Source of the DNA: Amycolatopsis sp. FBCC-B4732 | Lineage (GTDB): Bacteria; Actinomycetota; Actinomycetes; Mycobacteriales; Pseudonocardiaceae | Assembly (NCBI RefSeq): GCF_023008405.1 | Contig: NZ_CP095376.1 | Span: 644,001-708,000 of the forward strand | Length of the DNA: 64,000 nucleotides | Direction: 5' to 3' | In this document: positions 17,372-24,571 of the stretch, piece by piece | How the letters are laid out: each line of letters starts with the position of its first letter | How positions within the stretch are numbered: position 1 is the stretch's first letter | Position numbers and translations under genes: made by a program | The notes under the pieces: model-generated | The model's database searches: none | Seen by the model: only the letters and a program-made list of their open reading frames with translations | Told to the model about the DNA's origin: nothing

Positions 17372-17992
17372 ATGACCGCTGCCGAGCAGCCCACGAAGGT
17401 CGATTTCTACTTCGACCCGATCTGCCCGTTCGCGTGGATCACCTCCCGCTGGATCCTGGAGGTGGAGAAGCACCGCAACCTGGACCTGCGCTTCCGGATC
17501 ATGAGCCTGTCGGTGCTCAACGAGGGCCGGGACGAGCTGCCCGAGCAGTACAAGGAACTGCTGTCGAAGGGCTGGGGCCCGGTGCGCGTCGCCGTCGCGC
17601 TCTCGCAGCTCAAGGGCGAAGAGATGCTGCGCGAGTACTACACCGAGTTCGGCACGCGCTACCACAACCAGGGCAACAAGGACCGCGACCAGGTCATCAA
17701 GGAGGCGCTGGCCGCGATCGGCGCGCCCGCCGAGCTCTTCGACGCCGCGGACTCCACGGAGTACGACGAGGCGCTGAAGAAGAGCCACCACGAGGGCATG
17801 GACCCGGTCGGCCAGGACGTCGGCACCCCGACGATCCACATCGACGGCGTGGCGTTCTTCGGTCCGGTCCTGAGCTCGATCCCGCGTGGCGAAGCCGCGC
17901 TGAAGGTGTTCGACGGCGCGGTCGCGCTGGCGAGCTACCCGGACTTCTTCGAGCTCAAGCGCACCCGCACCGGCGACCTGAACTTCGACTGA
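17372..17992 (+). CDS. DsbA-family thioredoxin-fold oxidoreductase (Rv2466c-like)
   Basis: A 206-residue protein close to mycobacterial Rv2466c, a mycothiol-dependent reductase that also activates nitro prodrugs. Shared features: [20 protein letters not shown] at the active site, [32 protein letters not shown] with the cis-Pro, and [13 protein letters not shown]. Rv2466c has a CPWC pair; here it reads Cys-Pro-Phe-Ala, so the second (resolving) cysteine is missing and a monothiol mechanism with mycothiol is implied. The protein is cytoplasmic, with no signal peptide. ATG 17372 has AGGAG upstream. Two palindromes follow the stop. Confidence 0.88.
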   Translation: MTAAEQPTKVDFYFDPICPFAWITSRWILEVEKHRNLDLRFRIMSLSVLNEGRDELPEQYKELLSKGWGPVRVAVALSQLKGEEMLREYYTEFGTRYHNQGNKDRDQVIKEALAAIGAPAELFDAADSTEYDEALKKSHHEGMDPVGQDVGTPTIHIDGVAFFGPVLSSIPRGEAALKVFDGAVALASYPDFFELKRTRTGDLNFD

Positions 17993-17993
17993 G

Positions 17994-18051
17994 CCGCACT
18001 TTCACGTGAAAGTGCGGCCCCCAGGCGCGCACTTTCACGTGAAAGTGCGCG
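17994..18051. repeat. Two copies of a perfect palindrome with core CACTTTCACGTGAAAGTG
   Basis: 17994-18017 is a perfect 24-base palindrome and 18026-18051 a perfect 26-base palindrome. Both share the 18-base core CACTTTCACGTGAAAGTG and are separated by eight bases. They fill the 59-base gap between two convergent genes (stops at 17992 and 18052). They may act as a terminator pair or as binding sites around the central CACGTG. Confidence 0.9.
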
Positions 18052-18861
18052 TCAGGGGGTGGCGAGGGCGGCCAGGGTGACGTCGCCGGGGTAGCGCGAG
18101 GCTGCCACGGCGGCGGCCTCGGTCGTTTCGCCGCGGCCCATCGCCGCCTTCAGCGCGAGCAGCTCGTGCAGGCCGTGGCGGTGGTAGCGGACGAAGTCGG
18201 CGTCGACCGGGTCGCCGTGGCCGGCCACGATCACCCGCGGCTCCAGGCCGAGGATCGCGTCCAGGGTGTCCGGCCAGGCGGTCAGGTCCGACTCCGCGCT
18301 GAAGGAAAACGCGCTGAAGCCGTGTTCGGCGTTCTCCACGATGTCGCCCGCGAAGACGACGTCGGCGTCCGGGACGTGCACGACCGCGTCGTGGTCGGTG
18401 TGGGCGCGGCCGGGGTGCAGCAGCACGGCGGTGCGGCCACCGAGGTCGAGCACGGCCCGGTCGGTGAACAGGTGGTCGGGCACCACGAACGTCGTGCGCG
18501 CGATGGCGTCGGCGATCTCGGCCTTGCCCGCTTCGCGGTAGTAGTCGATCCACTTCGCGCGGGCGTTTTCGGCGTATTCGGCCAGCTCGGCGCGGCAGCC
18601 TTCGTGCGCCCAGACGGTGCAGGGCGTGAACGCCTCGGTGCCCCAGGTGTGGTCGAAGTGCGCGTGCGTGAACGCCACCGACCAGGGCAGCGGCGTGATC
18701 TCCCGCACCGCCGCGGCCAGTTCGGCGCCCTGCTCGAGGTCGCCGCGCGTGTCGACGACCAGGCAGCGCTCGGCGCCCACCACCAGCCCGACGGTCAGGT
18801 CCAGTTCCTCGTAGCGGCGCGCGTGCACGCCGTCGGCGACGTCGATCCAGCGGCCGGTCAT
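18052..18861 (-). CDS. Metallo-beta-lactamase-fold hydrolase
   Basis: A 269-residue protein with the MBL zinc site: THAHFDHTWG (HxHxDH, both metal sites), then HPGRAHTDHD, DVVFAGDIVE and the final His in VAGHGDP. This pattern is of the glyoxalase-II/quinoprotein-relay group (substrates unknown; thioesters, lactones or similar). There is no signal peptide. ATG 18861 overlaps the stop of the ComB-like gene upstream (ATGA, 18858-18861), so the two are co-translated. Confidence 0.88.
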   Translation of the reverse strand: MTGRWIDVADGVHARRYEELDLTVGLVVGAERCLVVDTRGDLEQGAELAAAVREITPLPWSVAFTHAHFDHTWGTEAFTPCTVWAHEGCRAELAEYAENARAKWIDYYREAGKAEIADAIARTTFVVPDHLFTDRAVLDLGGRTAVLLHPGRAHTDHDAVVHVPDADVVFAGDIVENAEHGFSAFSFSAESDLTAWPDTLDAILGLEPRVIVAGHGDPVDADFVRYHRHGLHELLALKAAMGRGETTEAAAVAASRYPGDVTLAALATP

Positions 18862-19580
18862 GCCAGTACTCCTTCGTTCAGGACAGGGGCAGCCTGGCTC
18901 ACGTCGAGCTGCGTGGCCAGTGCGACGTCCCCGCCGTGACCCGATTCGGTCAGTTCGCGCCCCGACACGCAACCCGCGACGGCTTCGACGTCGACGCCGC
19001 GCGCGGCGAGGGCGGCTTCGGGGGACAGTGAAGCGCCCAGCCGGGCCAGCGCGGCGGCGATCGCGCCCGCGCCCACCTGGTCTTCGACGCACGGCCGCAG
19101 CGGCCCGAAGGTCTCGCCGGCCCCGAAGATGTTCACGCCCCAACGTTCCCCGGCGGCGATGAGCCCAACCGGCCCGCCGAGCTCGAGTGACTTCGCGGCG
19201 ACGGCGGAGGCGTTGCGCAGGCACCCCGCGAGGACCGCGGCCCCGGTCTCGGCGGCGGCTTCGCACAGGGTCGCGCCGTTGGGCGAGGGGAGCGCGAGCA
19301 GCGTCCCCGGCGGGATCTCCGTCACAGAAGAGGGCCGCAGGGTGAATCCGGCCTCACCCGCGATGACCGCGCCCGCCGCCTTCGCCCGTGCGACGCCGCG
19401 TTCGTCACGCCACCGCACCGGCAGCACGCGGCCGCCGCGCCCGACCACGAGATCCGTGGTGGTGCCGAAGGAAAGCACGTCGACGACCACCAGGACCGCG
19501 CATTCGCGGCCGAGCGCGGCGACGCCTTCGCCGCCCCAGTCGAGCCGCACGTCGTGCCCCGATTGCTCCCAGCTGCCCAC
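18858..19580 (-). CDS. ComB-like 2-phosphosulfolactate phosphatase family protein
   Basis: A 240-residue protein of the ComB fold: VLVVVDVLSFGTTTDLVVGRGG at the N-terminus, LALPSPNGATLC in the middle, then AGCLRNASAVA and IAAGERWG. ComB removes phosphate from 2-phosphosulfolactate in coenzyme M synthesis. Most actinobacteria carrying it make no coenzyme M, so the real substrate is unknown. I chose GTG 19580, with a G-rich site upstream. The long upstream extension of the frame is the antisense shadow of rpiB. Divergent from rpiB, with 45 bases between the starts. Confidence 0.78.
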   Translation of the reverse strand: MGSWEQSGHDVRLDWGGEGVAALGRECAVLVVVDVLSFGTTTDLVVGRGGRVLPVRWRDERGVARAKAAGAVIAGEAGFTLRPSSVTEIPPGTLLALPSPNGATLCEAAAETGAAVLAGCLRNASAVAAKSLELGGPVGLIAAGERWGVNIFGAGETFGPLRPCVEDQVGAGAIAAALARLGASLSPEAALAARGVDVEAVAGCVSGRELTESGHGGDVALATQLDVSQAAPVLNEGVLA

Positions 19581-19625
19581 CCCCGGAGCATGCCCGAAAC
19601 CGGGCGTGGTGGCAGACTCCCAGCC

Positions 19626-20099
19626 GTGCGTGTCTACTTGGGATCCGACCATGCCGGTTTCGAGCTGAAGAACCACCTGGTGGCTCACCTGGAGAAGCAG
19701 GGCCACGAGGTGACCGACATCGGTCCGCACGTCTACGACGCGGCCGACGACTACCCGGCGTTCTGCGTCGAGACGGCGTTGCGCGTCGTGGCCGACGAGG
19801 GCAGCCGCGGCATCGTCGTCGGCGGCTCCGGCAACGGCGAGCAGATCGCCGCGAACAAGGTGCCCGGCGCGCGGGCCGGCCTCGCGTGGAGCGTCGAGAC
19901 CGCGAAGCTGTGCCGCGAGCACAACCACGCCCAGCTGATCGGCGTCGGCGCCCGGATGCACACCGCCGACGAGGCCACCGAGATCGTCGAGGCGTTCCTC
20001 GCGACCGAGGTCTCGCCGGAAGAGCGGCACGCCCGCCGCGTGCAGCAGCTGCTCGACTACGAGCGCACCGGGACCCCGCCGGCGTTGCCGGAGGCCTGA
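19626..20099 (+). CDS. rpiB: Ribose-5-phosphate isomerase B
   Basis: A 157-residue cytoplasmic enzyme interconverting ribose 5-phosphate and ribulose 5-phosphate in the pentose phosphate pathway. Motifs: VYLGSDHAGFELK for phosphate binding, GGSGNGEQIAANK, and CREHNHAQLIGVGARMH. In the mycobacterial-type enzyme the catalytic base is a Glu in the SGNGEQ loop rather than the Cys of Escherichia coli RpiB, and this protein follows the mycobacterial form. Start GTG 19626. The stop overlaps the next start by one base (TGATG, 20097-20101), coupling it to the glycosylase gene, the same pair as Rv2465c-Rv2464c. Confidence 0.94.
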   Translation: MRVYLGSDHAGFELKNHLVAHLEKQGHEVTDIGPHVYDAADDYPAFCVETALRVVADEGSRGIVVGGSGNGEQIAANKVPGARAGLAWSVETAKLCREHNHAQLIGVGARMHTADEATEIVEAFLATEVSPEERHARRVQQLLDYERTGTPPALPEA

Positions 20100-20908
20100 T
20101 GCCCGAGGGGCACACGCTCCACCGGCTCGCTCGGCTGCACAAGCGCCGGTACGCCGGCGCCCCCGTCGAGGTGAGCAGCCCGCAGGGCCGGTTCGCCGCC
20201 GAAGCGTCCCGTTTGGACGGTCAAGTGTTCGTCGGCGCGCAGGCGCACGGCAAGCACCTGTTCCACGACTACGGGCCGCACGGGATCGTGCACATCCACC
20301 TCGGTTTGTACGGCACGTTCGGCGAGGCCGCGCTGCCCGCGCCGGACCCGGTCGGCCAGGTCCGGCTGCGGCTGGCCGGCCGGACACATTGGACGGACCT
20401 GCGCGGGCCCACCCGCTGCGAACTGCTTTCCCCGGACCAGGCCGACGCGATCAAGGCCCGGCTGGGCCCCGACCCGCTGCGCCGCGACGCGAAACCCGAG
20501 CGGGCGTGGGAGCGCGTCTCGCGGTCGAAGACGTCGATCGCGGCGCTGCTGATGGACCAGGCGGTGCTCGCGGGGGTCGGGAACGTCTACCGCGCCGAAG
20601 TGCTGTTCCGCCACGGCGTCGCGCCGCTGACCCCGGGCCGCGCGCTCGATCGCGCGCTGTGGGACGACATGTGGGCCGACCTGGTGGCGTTGATGCGCGA
20701 CGGCGTCCGCGTCGGCCGGATCGACACGGTCCGCCCGGAGCACCTGCCGGAGGCGATGGGCCGCGCCGCGCGGGTCGACCGCCACGGCGGCGAGGTCTAC
20801 GTCTACCGCCGGGCGGGCGAGCCGTGCCTGGTGTGCGGGACACCGGTGGCGAGCTCGGAGCTGGTGGGCCGCAACCTCTACTGGTGCCCCACCTGCCAGC
20901 CCGCCTGA
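20099..20908 (+). CDS. nei: Fpg/Nei-family DNA glycosylase, endonuclease VIII-like
   Basis: A 269-residue base-excision repair enzyme that removes oxidised bases and cuts the abasic site. It begins MPEGHTLHRLA, with the catalytic Pro2 and Glu3; the HTLHR form is typical of the Nei1 group (Rv2464c). The H2TH region includes LLMDQAVLAGVGNVYRAEVLF. A C-terminal zinc finger has CLVCG and WCPTC, so all four Cys are present. It is translationally coupled to rpiB. A hairpin begins eight bases after the stop. Confidence 0.93.
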   Translation: MPEGHTLHRLARLHKRRYAGAPVEVSSPQGRFAAEASRLDGQVFVGAQAHGKHLFHDYGPHGIVHIHLGLYGTFGEAALPAPDPVGQVRLRLAGRTHWTDLRGPTRCELLSPDQADAIKARLGPDPLRRDAKPERAWERVSRSKTSIAALLMDQAVLAGVGNVYRAEVLFRHGVAPLTPGRALDRALWDDMWADLVALMRDGVRVGRIDTVRPEHLPEAMGRAARVDRHGGEVYVYRRAGEPCLVCGTPVASSELVGRNLYWCPTCQPA

Positions 20909-20915
20909 CCCGGTC

Positions 20916-20955
20916 GTGAGCGGGAAGCAGGGTGAGAACCCTGTTTCCCCCTCAC
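20916..20955. terminator. 18-bp imperfect hairpin between convergent genes
   Basis: Left arm 20916-20933 (GTGAGCGGGAAGCAGGGT) pairs with 20938-20955 with two mismatches and a four-base loop. It lies between the nei stop (20908) and the end of the convergent gene at 20964. Position and stem suggest a bidirectional terminator. Confidence 0.6.
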
Positions 20956-20963
20956 GAGGGGCG

Positions 20964-21773
20964 TCAGAAGTCGAAGCCGCCGCCGTCGAAGCCACCACCG
21001 TCGAACCCGCCGCCGTCGAAGCCGCCGCCCCAATCGCCGCCGCTGTCGCCGCCGCCGAAGTCGCCTCCGCCGTCGCCGCCCATGTCGCCGCCGCCCGCGT
21101 CGCCGGACTCGAGCGCGTCCTGCTGGCCCGCGTCGTAGCCCGACTCCCACGCCGAGGCGCTGGCGATGCCGCCCATGCCGGAGAACATCGCGCTGAACAG
21201 GAACATCGACCCGAGGCCCCAGGCACCGGCGACGAGCGCGGGCTTCCACCACGGCTCGCTGTACCAGCCCTGCGGGACCGGCCGCCCGGCGACGCGGCCG
21301 CCGGGGTAGTAGTACGGCGTGTCCTGGCCGGCGTCGGGCGAGGCCGCGTAGTGCTGGCCCTCGACGTCGACGTCACGGCGCTCGGTGACCTTGCCGGCGC
21401 GCTCGCGCTCGGCCTCCTCCGGCAGCTGCGGGCCGGGGTCCATGCCCATGGCGACGCGCGCGGCGCGGACGTAGTAGAGGCCTTCGACGGCGGTGTCCTT
21501 GACCAGCCGGGCCTGCTCGATGGTGCGGGCCTGCTCCAGCTGCGAGCCGGCCGCGTTGTAGCGCTCGCTCGCGTCGGCCATCGCCTGCATCGACGCGGTG
21601 TCGTTGCCGTTGAGGTTGAGTACCTGACCGCCGAGCCGCTCGACCAGGCGCCGGGCGTCGGCCTTGGCGTCGTCGAGCTCCCGCTGCCGGGCCGCGGCGC
21701 GCTGCCGCGAGAAATAGAGGCCGCCACCGACGATCACGACGACGAGCACGATCAGGAAGATCGCGGTGCCCAT
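20964..21773 (-). CDS. Membrane protein with Gly/Asp/Phe-rich repeat tail (DUF1542-like)
   Basis: A 269-residue protein. Residues 2-22 (GTAIFLIVLVVVIVGGGLYF) are an N-terminal transmembrane anchor. A helical, charged domain of about 120 residues follows, with LEQARTIEQARLVKDTAVEGLYYVRAAR and MDPGPQLP. A second hydrophobic segment lies near 185-210 (FLFSAMFSGMGGI). The last ~55 residues are almost only Gly, Asp and Phe, ending in repeated GGGFD units. The family is common in actinobacteria, usually labelled DUF1542 or hypothetical, with no known function. ATG 21773 gives the anchor directly at the N-terminus. Confidence 0.78.
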   Translation of the reverse strand: MGTAIFLIVLVVVIVGGGLYFSRQRAAARQRELDDAKADARRLVERLGGQVLNLNGNDTASMQAMADASERYNAAGSQLEQARTIEQARLVKDTAVEGLYYVRAARVAMGMDPGPQLPEEAERERAGKVTERRDVDVEGQHYAASPDAGQDTPYYYPGGRVAGRPVPQGWYSEPWWKPALVAGAWGLGSMFLFSAMFSGMGGIASASAWESGYDAGQQDALESGDAGGGDMGGDGGGDFGGGDSGGDWGGGFDGGGFDGGGFDGGGFDF

Positions 21774-21896
21774 GGACCACTCCCAGAAGTTCGGGGCTCG
21801 GTGACCGGTAGTCACCTTTGATTCGGACAACGCGGACGCTACGCGGAGGGTTCCCGCACCGTGATCCGGCACACCTCGAGACCTGGCCGAGCAAAC

Positions 21897-21910
21897 TAGA
21901 ACACGTTATA
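21897..21910. promoter_or_regulatory. KstR-like operator
   Basis: TAGAACACGTTATA fits the published KstR consensus TNNAACNNGTTNNA at every fixed position. It ends 10 bases before the ATG of the LLM oxidoreductase, a position suited to repression. KstR is the TetR-family repressor of sterol catabolism in actinobacteria. One half-site differs slightly from perfect symmetry (GAAC versus GTTA). Confidence 0.6.
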
Positions 21911-21920
21911 GTTCGACACC

Positions 21921-22796
21921 ATGAAGTTCACCCTGTCGATCGCGATGAACCCCCTCGATCAGCTGGGCGAGCTCGCCCGGGCCGCGGAAGAGGCCGGCTT
22001 CGCCTCCATCGCCCTGCCGGACTCGCTCTTCTACGCCGAAACGGTGGACACGGACTACCCGTACACCCCCGACGGCAGCCGGTTCTGGACCGGGGAAACC
22101 CCGTGGGTCGACCCGCTCGTCGCCACCGCGTCGATGGGGGCGGTCACCAGCCGGATCCACTTCTACACGTCGGTGCTCAAGCTCGGCTCGCGCAACCCGG
22201 TGCTGCTGGCGCGCCAGGTGGGTTCGGCGAGCGTGCTCACCGGCGGCCGCTTCGGGCTCGGGCTCGGCGTCGGCTGGCTGCCGCAGGAGTTCGAGTACTG
22301 CGGCGTCCCGTTCGAAAAGCGCGGCAAGCGCGTCGACGAGGCCATCGACGTGCTGCGCCTGCTCCTCGACGGCGGCATGGCCGAGTACCACGGCGACTTC
22401 TACGACTTCGACAAGATCCAGATGAGCCCGGCGCCGCCGTCGCGGGTGCCGTTCTACATCGGCGGCCACACCGAGGTGGCGCTGAAGCGCGCCGCGCGGG
22501 TCGCCGACGGCTGGTCGTCGGCGATGATGAAGCTCGAGGAGCTGCGCGAGACCATCGCCCGGCTCAAGGAGCTGCTGGCCGAGCGCGGCCGCGCCGACGA
22601 CCCGTTCGAGTACCAGGCGGTCTGCATCGACCGCTTCGGCCTCGACGGCTACCGCGAGCAGGCCGAAGCCGGTGTCACCGACGTCATCACGATGCCGTGG
22701 GTGTTCGACGGCGTCGGGTTCGACGCGCCGGTCGAGCCGAAGCTGGAAGCGATCCACAAGTTCGGGGCCGAGATCATCGCGAAGTTCGAGGAGTGA
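21921..22796 (+). CDS. LLM-class F420-dependent oxidoreductase
   Basis: A 291-residue TIM-barrel flavin/F420 oxidoreductase. It starts MKFTLSIAMNPLDQLGELAR. Further motifs are SASVLTGGRFGLGLGVGWLPQEF (the TGGR cofactor region), PFYIGGHTEVALKRAARVADGWSS and a C-terminal EIIAKFEE. Members such as Rv3520c belong to the mycobacterial KstR regulon, and the KstR-like box just upstream supports a role in sterol or related lipid breakdown. Exact substrate not predictable. It precedes the SnoaL/KSI-like gene by five bases with an overlapping ribosome binding site, so the two form an operon. Confidence 0.88.
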   Translation: MKFTLSIAMNPLDQLGELARAAEEAGFASIALPDSLFYAETVDTDYPYTPDGSRFWTGETPWVDPLVATASMGAVTSRIHFYTSVLKLGSRNPVLLARQVGSASVLTGGRFGLGLGVGWLPQEFEYCGVPFEKRGKRVDEAIDVLRLLLDGGMAEYHGDFYDFDKIQMSPAPPSRVPFYIGGHTEVALKRAARVADGWSSAMMKLEELRETIARLKELLAERGRADDPFEYQAVCIDRFGLDGYREQAEAGVTDVITMPWVFDGVGFDAPVEPKLEAIHKFGAEIIAKFEE

Positions 22797-22801
22797 CTGC
22801 C

Positions 22802-23248
22802 GTGGGTGTGCAGGTCAGCTGGGACACAGCGGCGGAGCAGCCGCCCGCGCGGCGCGCGGCGGTCGCGTCGATGACCGCGGTGACGGCGGGGGACAAGGAG
22901 GCGTGGCTGGACCTGTTCGCCGCCGACGCCGTGGTGGAGGACCCGGTCGGCCCCTCGTTCTTCGACGAGGAGGGCAAGGGCCACCACGGCCGCGACGGCA
23001 TCAGCGCGTTCTGGGACAAGACGATCGCCACCGTGGAGCGCTTCGAGTTCACGATCCGCGACTCCCACGCGGCGGGCGACGAGGTGGCCAACGTCGGCAC
23101 GATCACGACGTACCTGCCGGGCGGCTACCGCGTGGACACCGACGGGGTGTTCGTCTACCGGGTGGGCGAAGACGGGCTGATCCGGTCGATGCGGGCGTTC
23201 TGGGAGACCGAGCGCGCGATGGCGACCGCCCGCAAGGTGACCGAGTAG
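22802..23248 (+). CDS. SnoaL/ketosteroid-isomerase-like (NTF2-fold) protein
   Basis: A 148-residue NTF2-fold protein of the SnoaL_2/ketosteroid-isomerase superfamily. Landmarks: VASMTAVTAGDKEAWLDLFAADAVVEDPVGP, KGHHGRDGISAFWDKTI and the C-terminal strand pattern DGVFVYRVGEDGLIRSMRAFW. The fold supports isomerases, hydratases and binding proteins. With the F420 oxidoreductase and KstR-like box upstream, a steroid isomerase or hydratase-type role is plausible but inferred. The GTG start at 22802 has GGAG at 22790-22793, inside the preceding stop region. Confidence 0.8.
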   Translation: MGVQVSWDTAAEQPPARRAAVASMTAVTAGDKEAWLDLFAADAVVEDPVGPSFFDEEGKGHHGRDGISAFWDKTIATVERFEFTIRDSHAAGDEVANVGTITTYLPGGYRVDTDGVFVYRVGEDGLIRSMRAFWETERAMATARKVTE

Positions 23249-23297
23249 CGCCCGGCCGAGCCGCTACCCCTCGCCGGCCGGCGGATCAGGCCCACCG

Positions 23298-23329
23298 AAG
23301 GCCGCTCCGGAGTTCTCCGGGGCGGCCTT
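23298..23329. terminator. 15-bp hairpin followed by TTTCCC
   Basis: AAGGCCGCTCCGGAG (23298-23312) pairs with 23315-23329 with one wobble. It lies about 50 bases after the KSI-like stop and before the tetR promoter. The right arm ends in CCTTT. Confidence 0.7.
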
Positions 23330-23420
23330 TCCCATGCCCCGGGAAAAGATCGATACGTACCGCAACCGATCGATTGCGGAAAGACGGCATTCTGGCGATT
23401 GTTTGCTCGACCATGCTACC

Positions 23421-23440
23421 TTTTGCTCATGCAAGCAAAA
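23421..23440. promoter_or_regulatory. Palindrome over the tetR start codon, likely autorepression operator
   Basis: TTTTGCTCATGCAAGCAAAA at 23421-23440 has 7-bp perfect arms (TTTTGCT/AGCAAAA) around six bases that contain the ATG at 23429. A TetR dimer bound here would block both transcription and access to the start. The surrounding 23340-23440 is clearly more AT-rich than the rest of the window, as expected for a promoter. Confidence 0.6.
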
Positions 23441-24031
23441 ACGTTCACCGAGAACGCCCGGCGGGCGCAGATCGTCCGCGCGGCGATCGAAACCATCGGT
23501 GAACTCGGGTACGCGAAGGCTTCGTTCGGGCAGATCGCGAAGCGTGCCGGGCTGAGCAGCACCGGCATGATCTCCTACCACTTCGACGGCAAAGCGGACC
23601 TGATCGCCGAAGTCGTGCGGGACGTGCTGACCACGAGCCTCGCGTACATGCGGGACCGGATCGACGCGGTGGACGGGCCGGCGGCGGAGCTGCGGGTCTA
23701 CATCGAGTCGAACCTGGCGTTCATCGCCGAGCACCCCGTCGAACTCACCGCGCTGCTCGAAAGCCTGCGGCACGGCGGGGCTCCCGGCGGCGAGGCCGAC
23801 GGTGGCACCGGGGAGTGGTACCACGGCGCCATCGACGTCCTGGAGACCTGCTTGCGCGAGGGTCAGCGGACCGGCGACTTCGGCCGGTTCGACCCGCGCG
23901 TCATGGCGATCACCATCCGCCAGGCCATAGACGGCTTCCACACCGAATCGATCCGCCGTCCGGGGATCGACGTCGCCGCCTACGCGGCCGAACTAGTCCG
24001 CATCGTCGAACGTGCCACCGCGCACGACTGA
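23429..24031 (+). CDS. TetR-family transcriptional regulator
   Basis: A 200-residue repressor-type protein. The N-terminal HTH is AAIETIGELGYAKASFGQIAKRAGLSS followed by GMISYHFDGKADLIAEV, the TetR pattern. The ligand domain starts near residue 60 and contains IESNLAFIAEHPVELTALLESL. ATG 23429 lies inside a palindrome that is probably its own operator; an upstream in-frame start would lack a ribosome binding site. The next gene starts 13 bases after the stop, so the likely target is the membrane protein downstream plus itself. Ligand unknown. Confidence 0.9.
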   Translation: MQAKTFTENARRAQIVRAAIETIGELGYAKASFGQIAKRAGLSSTGMISYHFDGKADLIAEVVRDVLTTSLAYMRDRIDAVDGPAAELRVYIESNLAFIAEHPVELTALLESLRHGGAPGGEADGGTGEWYHGAIDVLETCLREGQRTGDFGRFDPRVMAITIRQAIDGFHTESIRRPGIDVAAYAAELVRIVERATAHD

Positions 24032-24043
24032 ACTGGGGAAACC

Positions 24044-24532
24044 ATGGCCACCTCGTCCTCGACCGGCCGCGCGCTGCGGCCGGTCATCTTCCTGCTCTAC
24101 CTGAACCTGCTGCTCAGCATCGCGTTCGCGGTGCTGACGTTCCTGAACAAGGACGGCATCCTCGACTACCAGGTGCTGCACTGGGAATCGACCGGCCAGG
24201 CCAACCCGGCCGACCACGCGGAAACGCGCACGTCGCTCGAAAGCGTCCTGTGGATCCGCCCGGTGTCGGTGCTGGTCATCGCCATCGTCTACGTCCGGCT
24301 GGCCGCGCGGCTCAAGCTCGGCCGCCGGCGCACCTACGTCCGCGTGATGCTGGTGACCGTCCTCGGGCTGGCGGGTCTCGTGTACCTCGTCGTCTCGGCC
24401 GAATTCCCGAACTGGATGCGGGCCGGCCAGGTCGTGCAGGCAGTGGTGCTGCTGGTGTTGTTCCTGCTGCTCTGCAGCAAGGGAGTCCGCGGGTACTTCT
24501 CGAAGGAGGGCCGCGTTCCCGCGAAGGTCTGA
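24044..24532 (+). CDS. Four-helix membrane protein
   Basis: A 162-residue integral membrane protein. Hydrophobic segments at about residues 12-33 (PVIFLLYLNLLLSIAFAVLTF), 67-85 (VLWIRPVSVLVIAIVYVRL), 100-120 (VMLVTVLGLAGLVYLVVSA) and 130-147 (VVQAVVLLVLFLLLCS). There is a polar loop between the first two and a basic tail. I do not recognise a transport motif. It lies directly behind tetR with GGGGAA as ribosome binding site, which suggests control by that regulator. A terminator hairpin follows. Confidence 0.75.
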   Translation: MATSSSTGRALRPVIFLLYLNLLLSIAFAVLTFLNKDGILDYQVLHWESTGQANPADHAETRTSLESVLWIRPVSVLVIAIVYVRLAARLKLGRRRTYVRVMLVTVLGLAGLVYLVVSAEFPNWMRAGQVVQAVVLLVLFLLLCSKGVRGYFSKEGRVPAKV

Positions 24533-24537
24533 CGGAC

Positions 24538-24571
24538 GGGCGCCGCGTCCCGATCCGTGGACGCGGCGCCC
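24538..24571. terminator. 13-bp GC hairpin
   Basis: GGGCGCCGCGTCC (24538-24550) pairs perfectly with 24559-24571 around eight bases, five bases after the stop of the membrane protein. An A-run follows, not a T-run. Confidence 0.65.

Noticed and set aside
14651..17839. Extended start for pepN reaching back over the DsbA-like gene
   Set aside because: The extra 200 residues are the antisense of the divergent DsbA-like gene; family similarity begins at about 17218.
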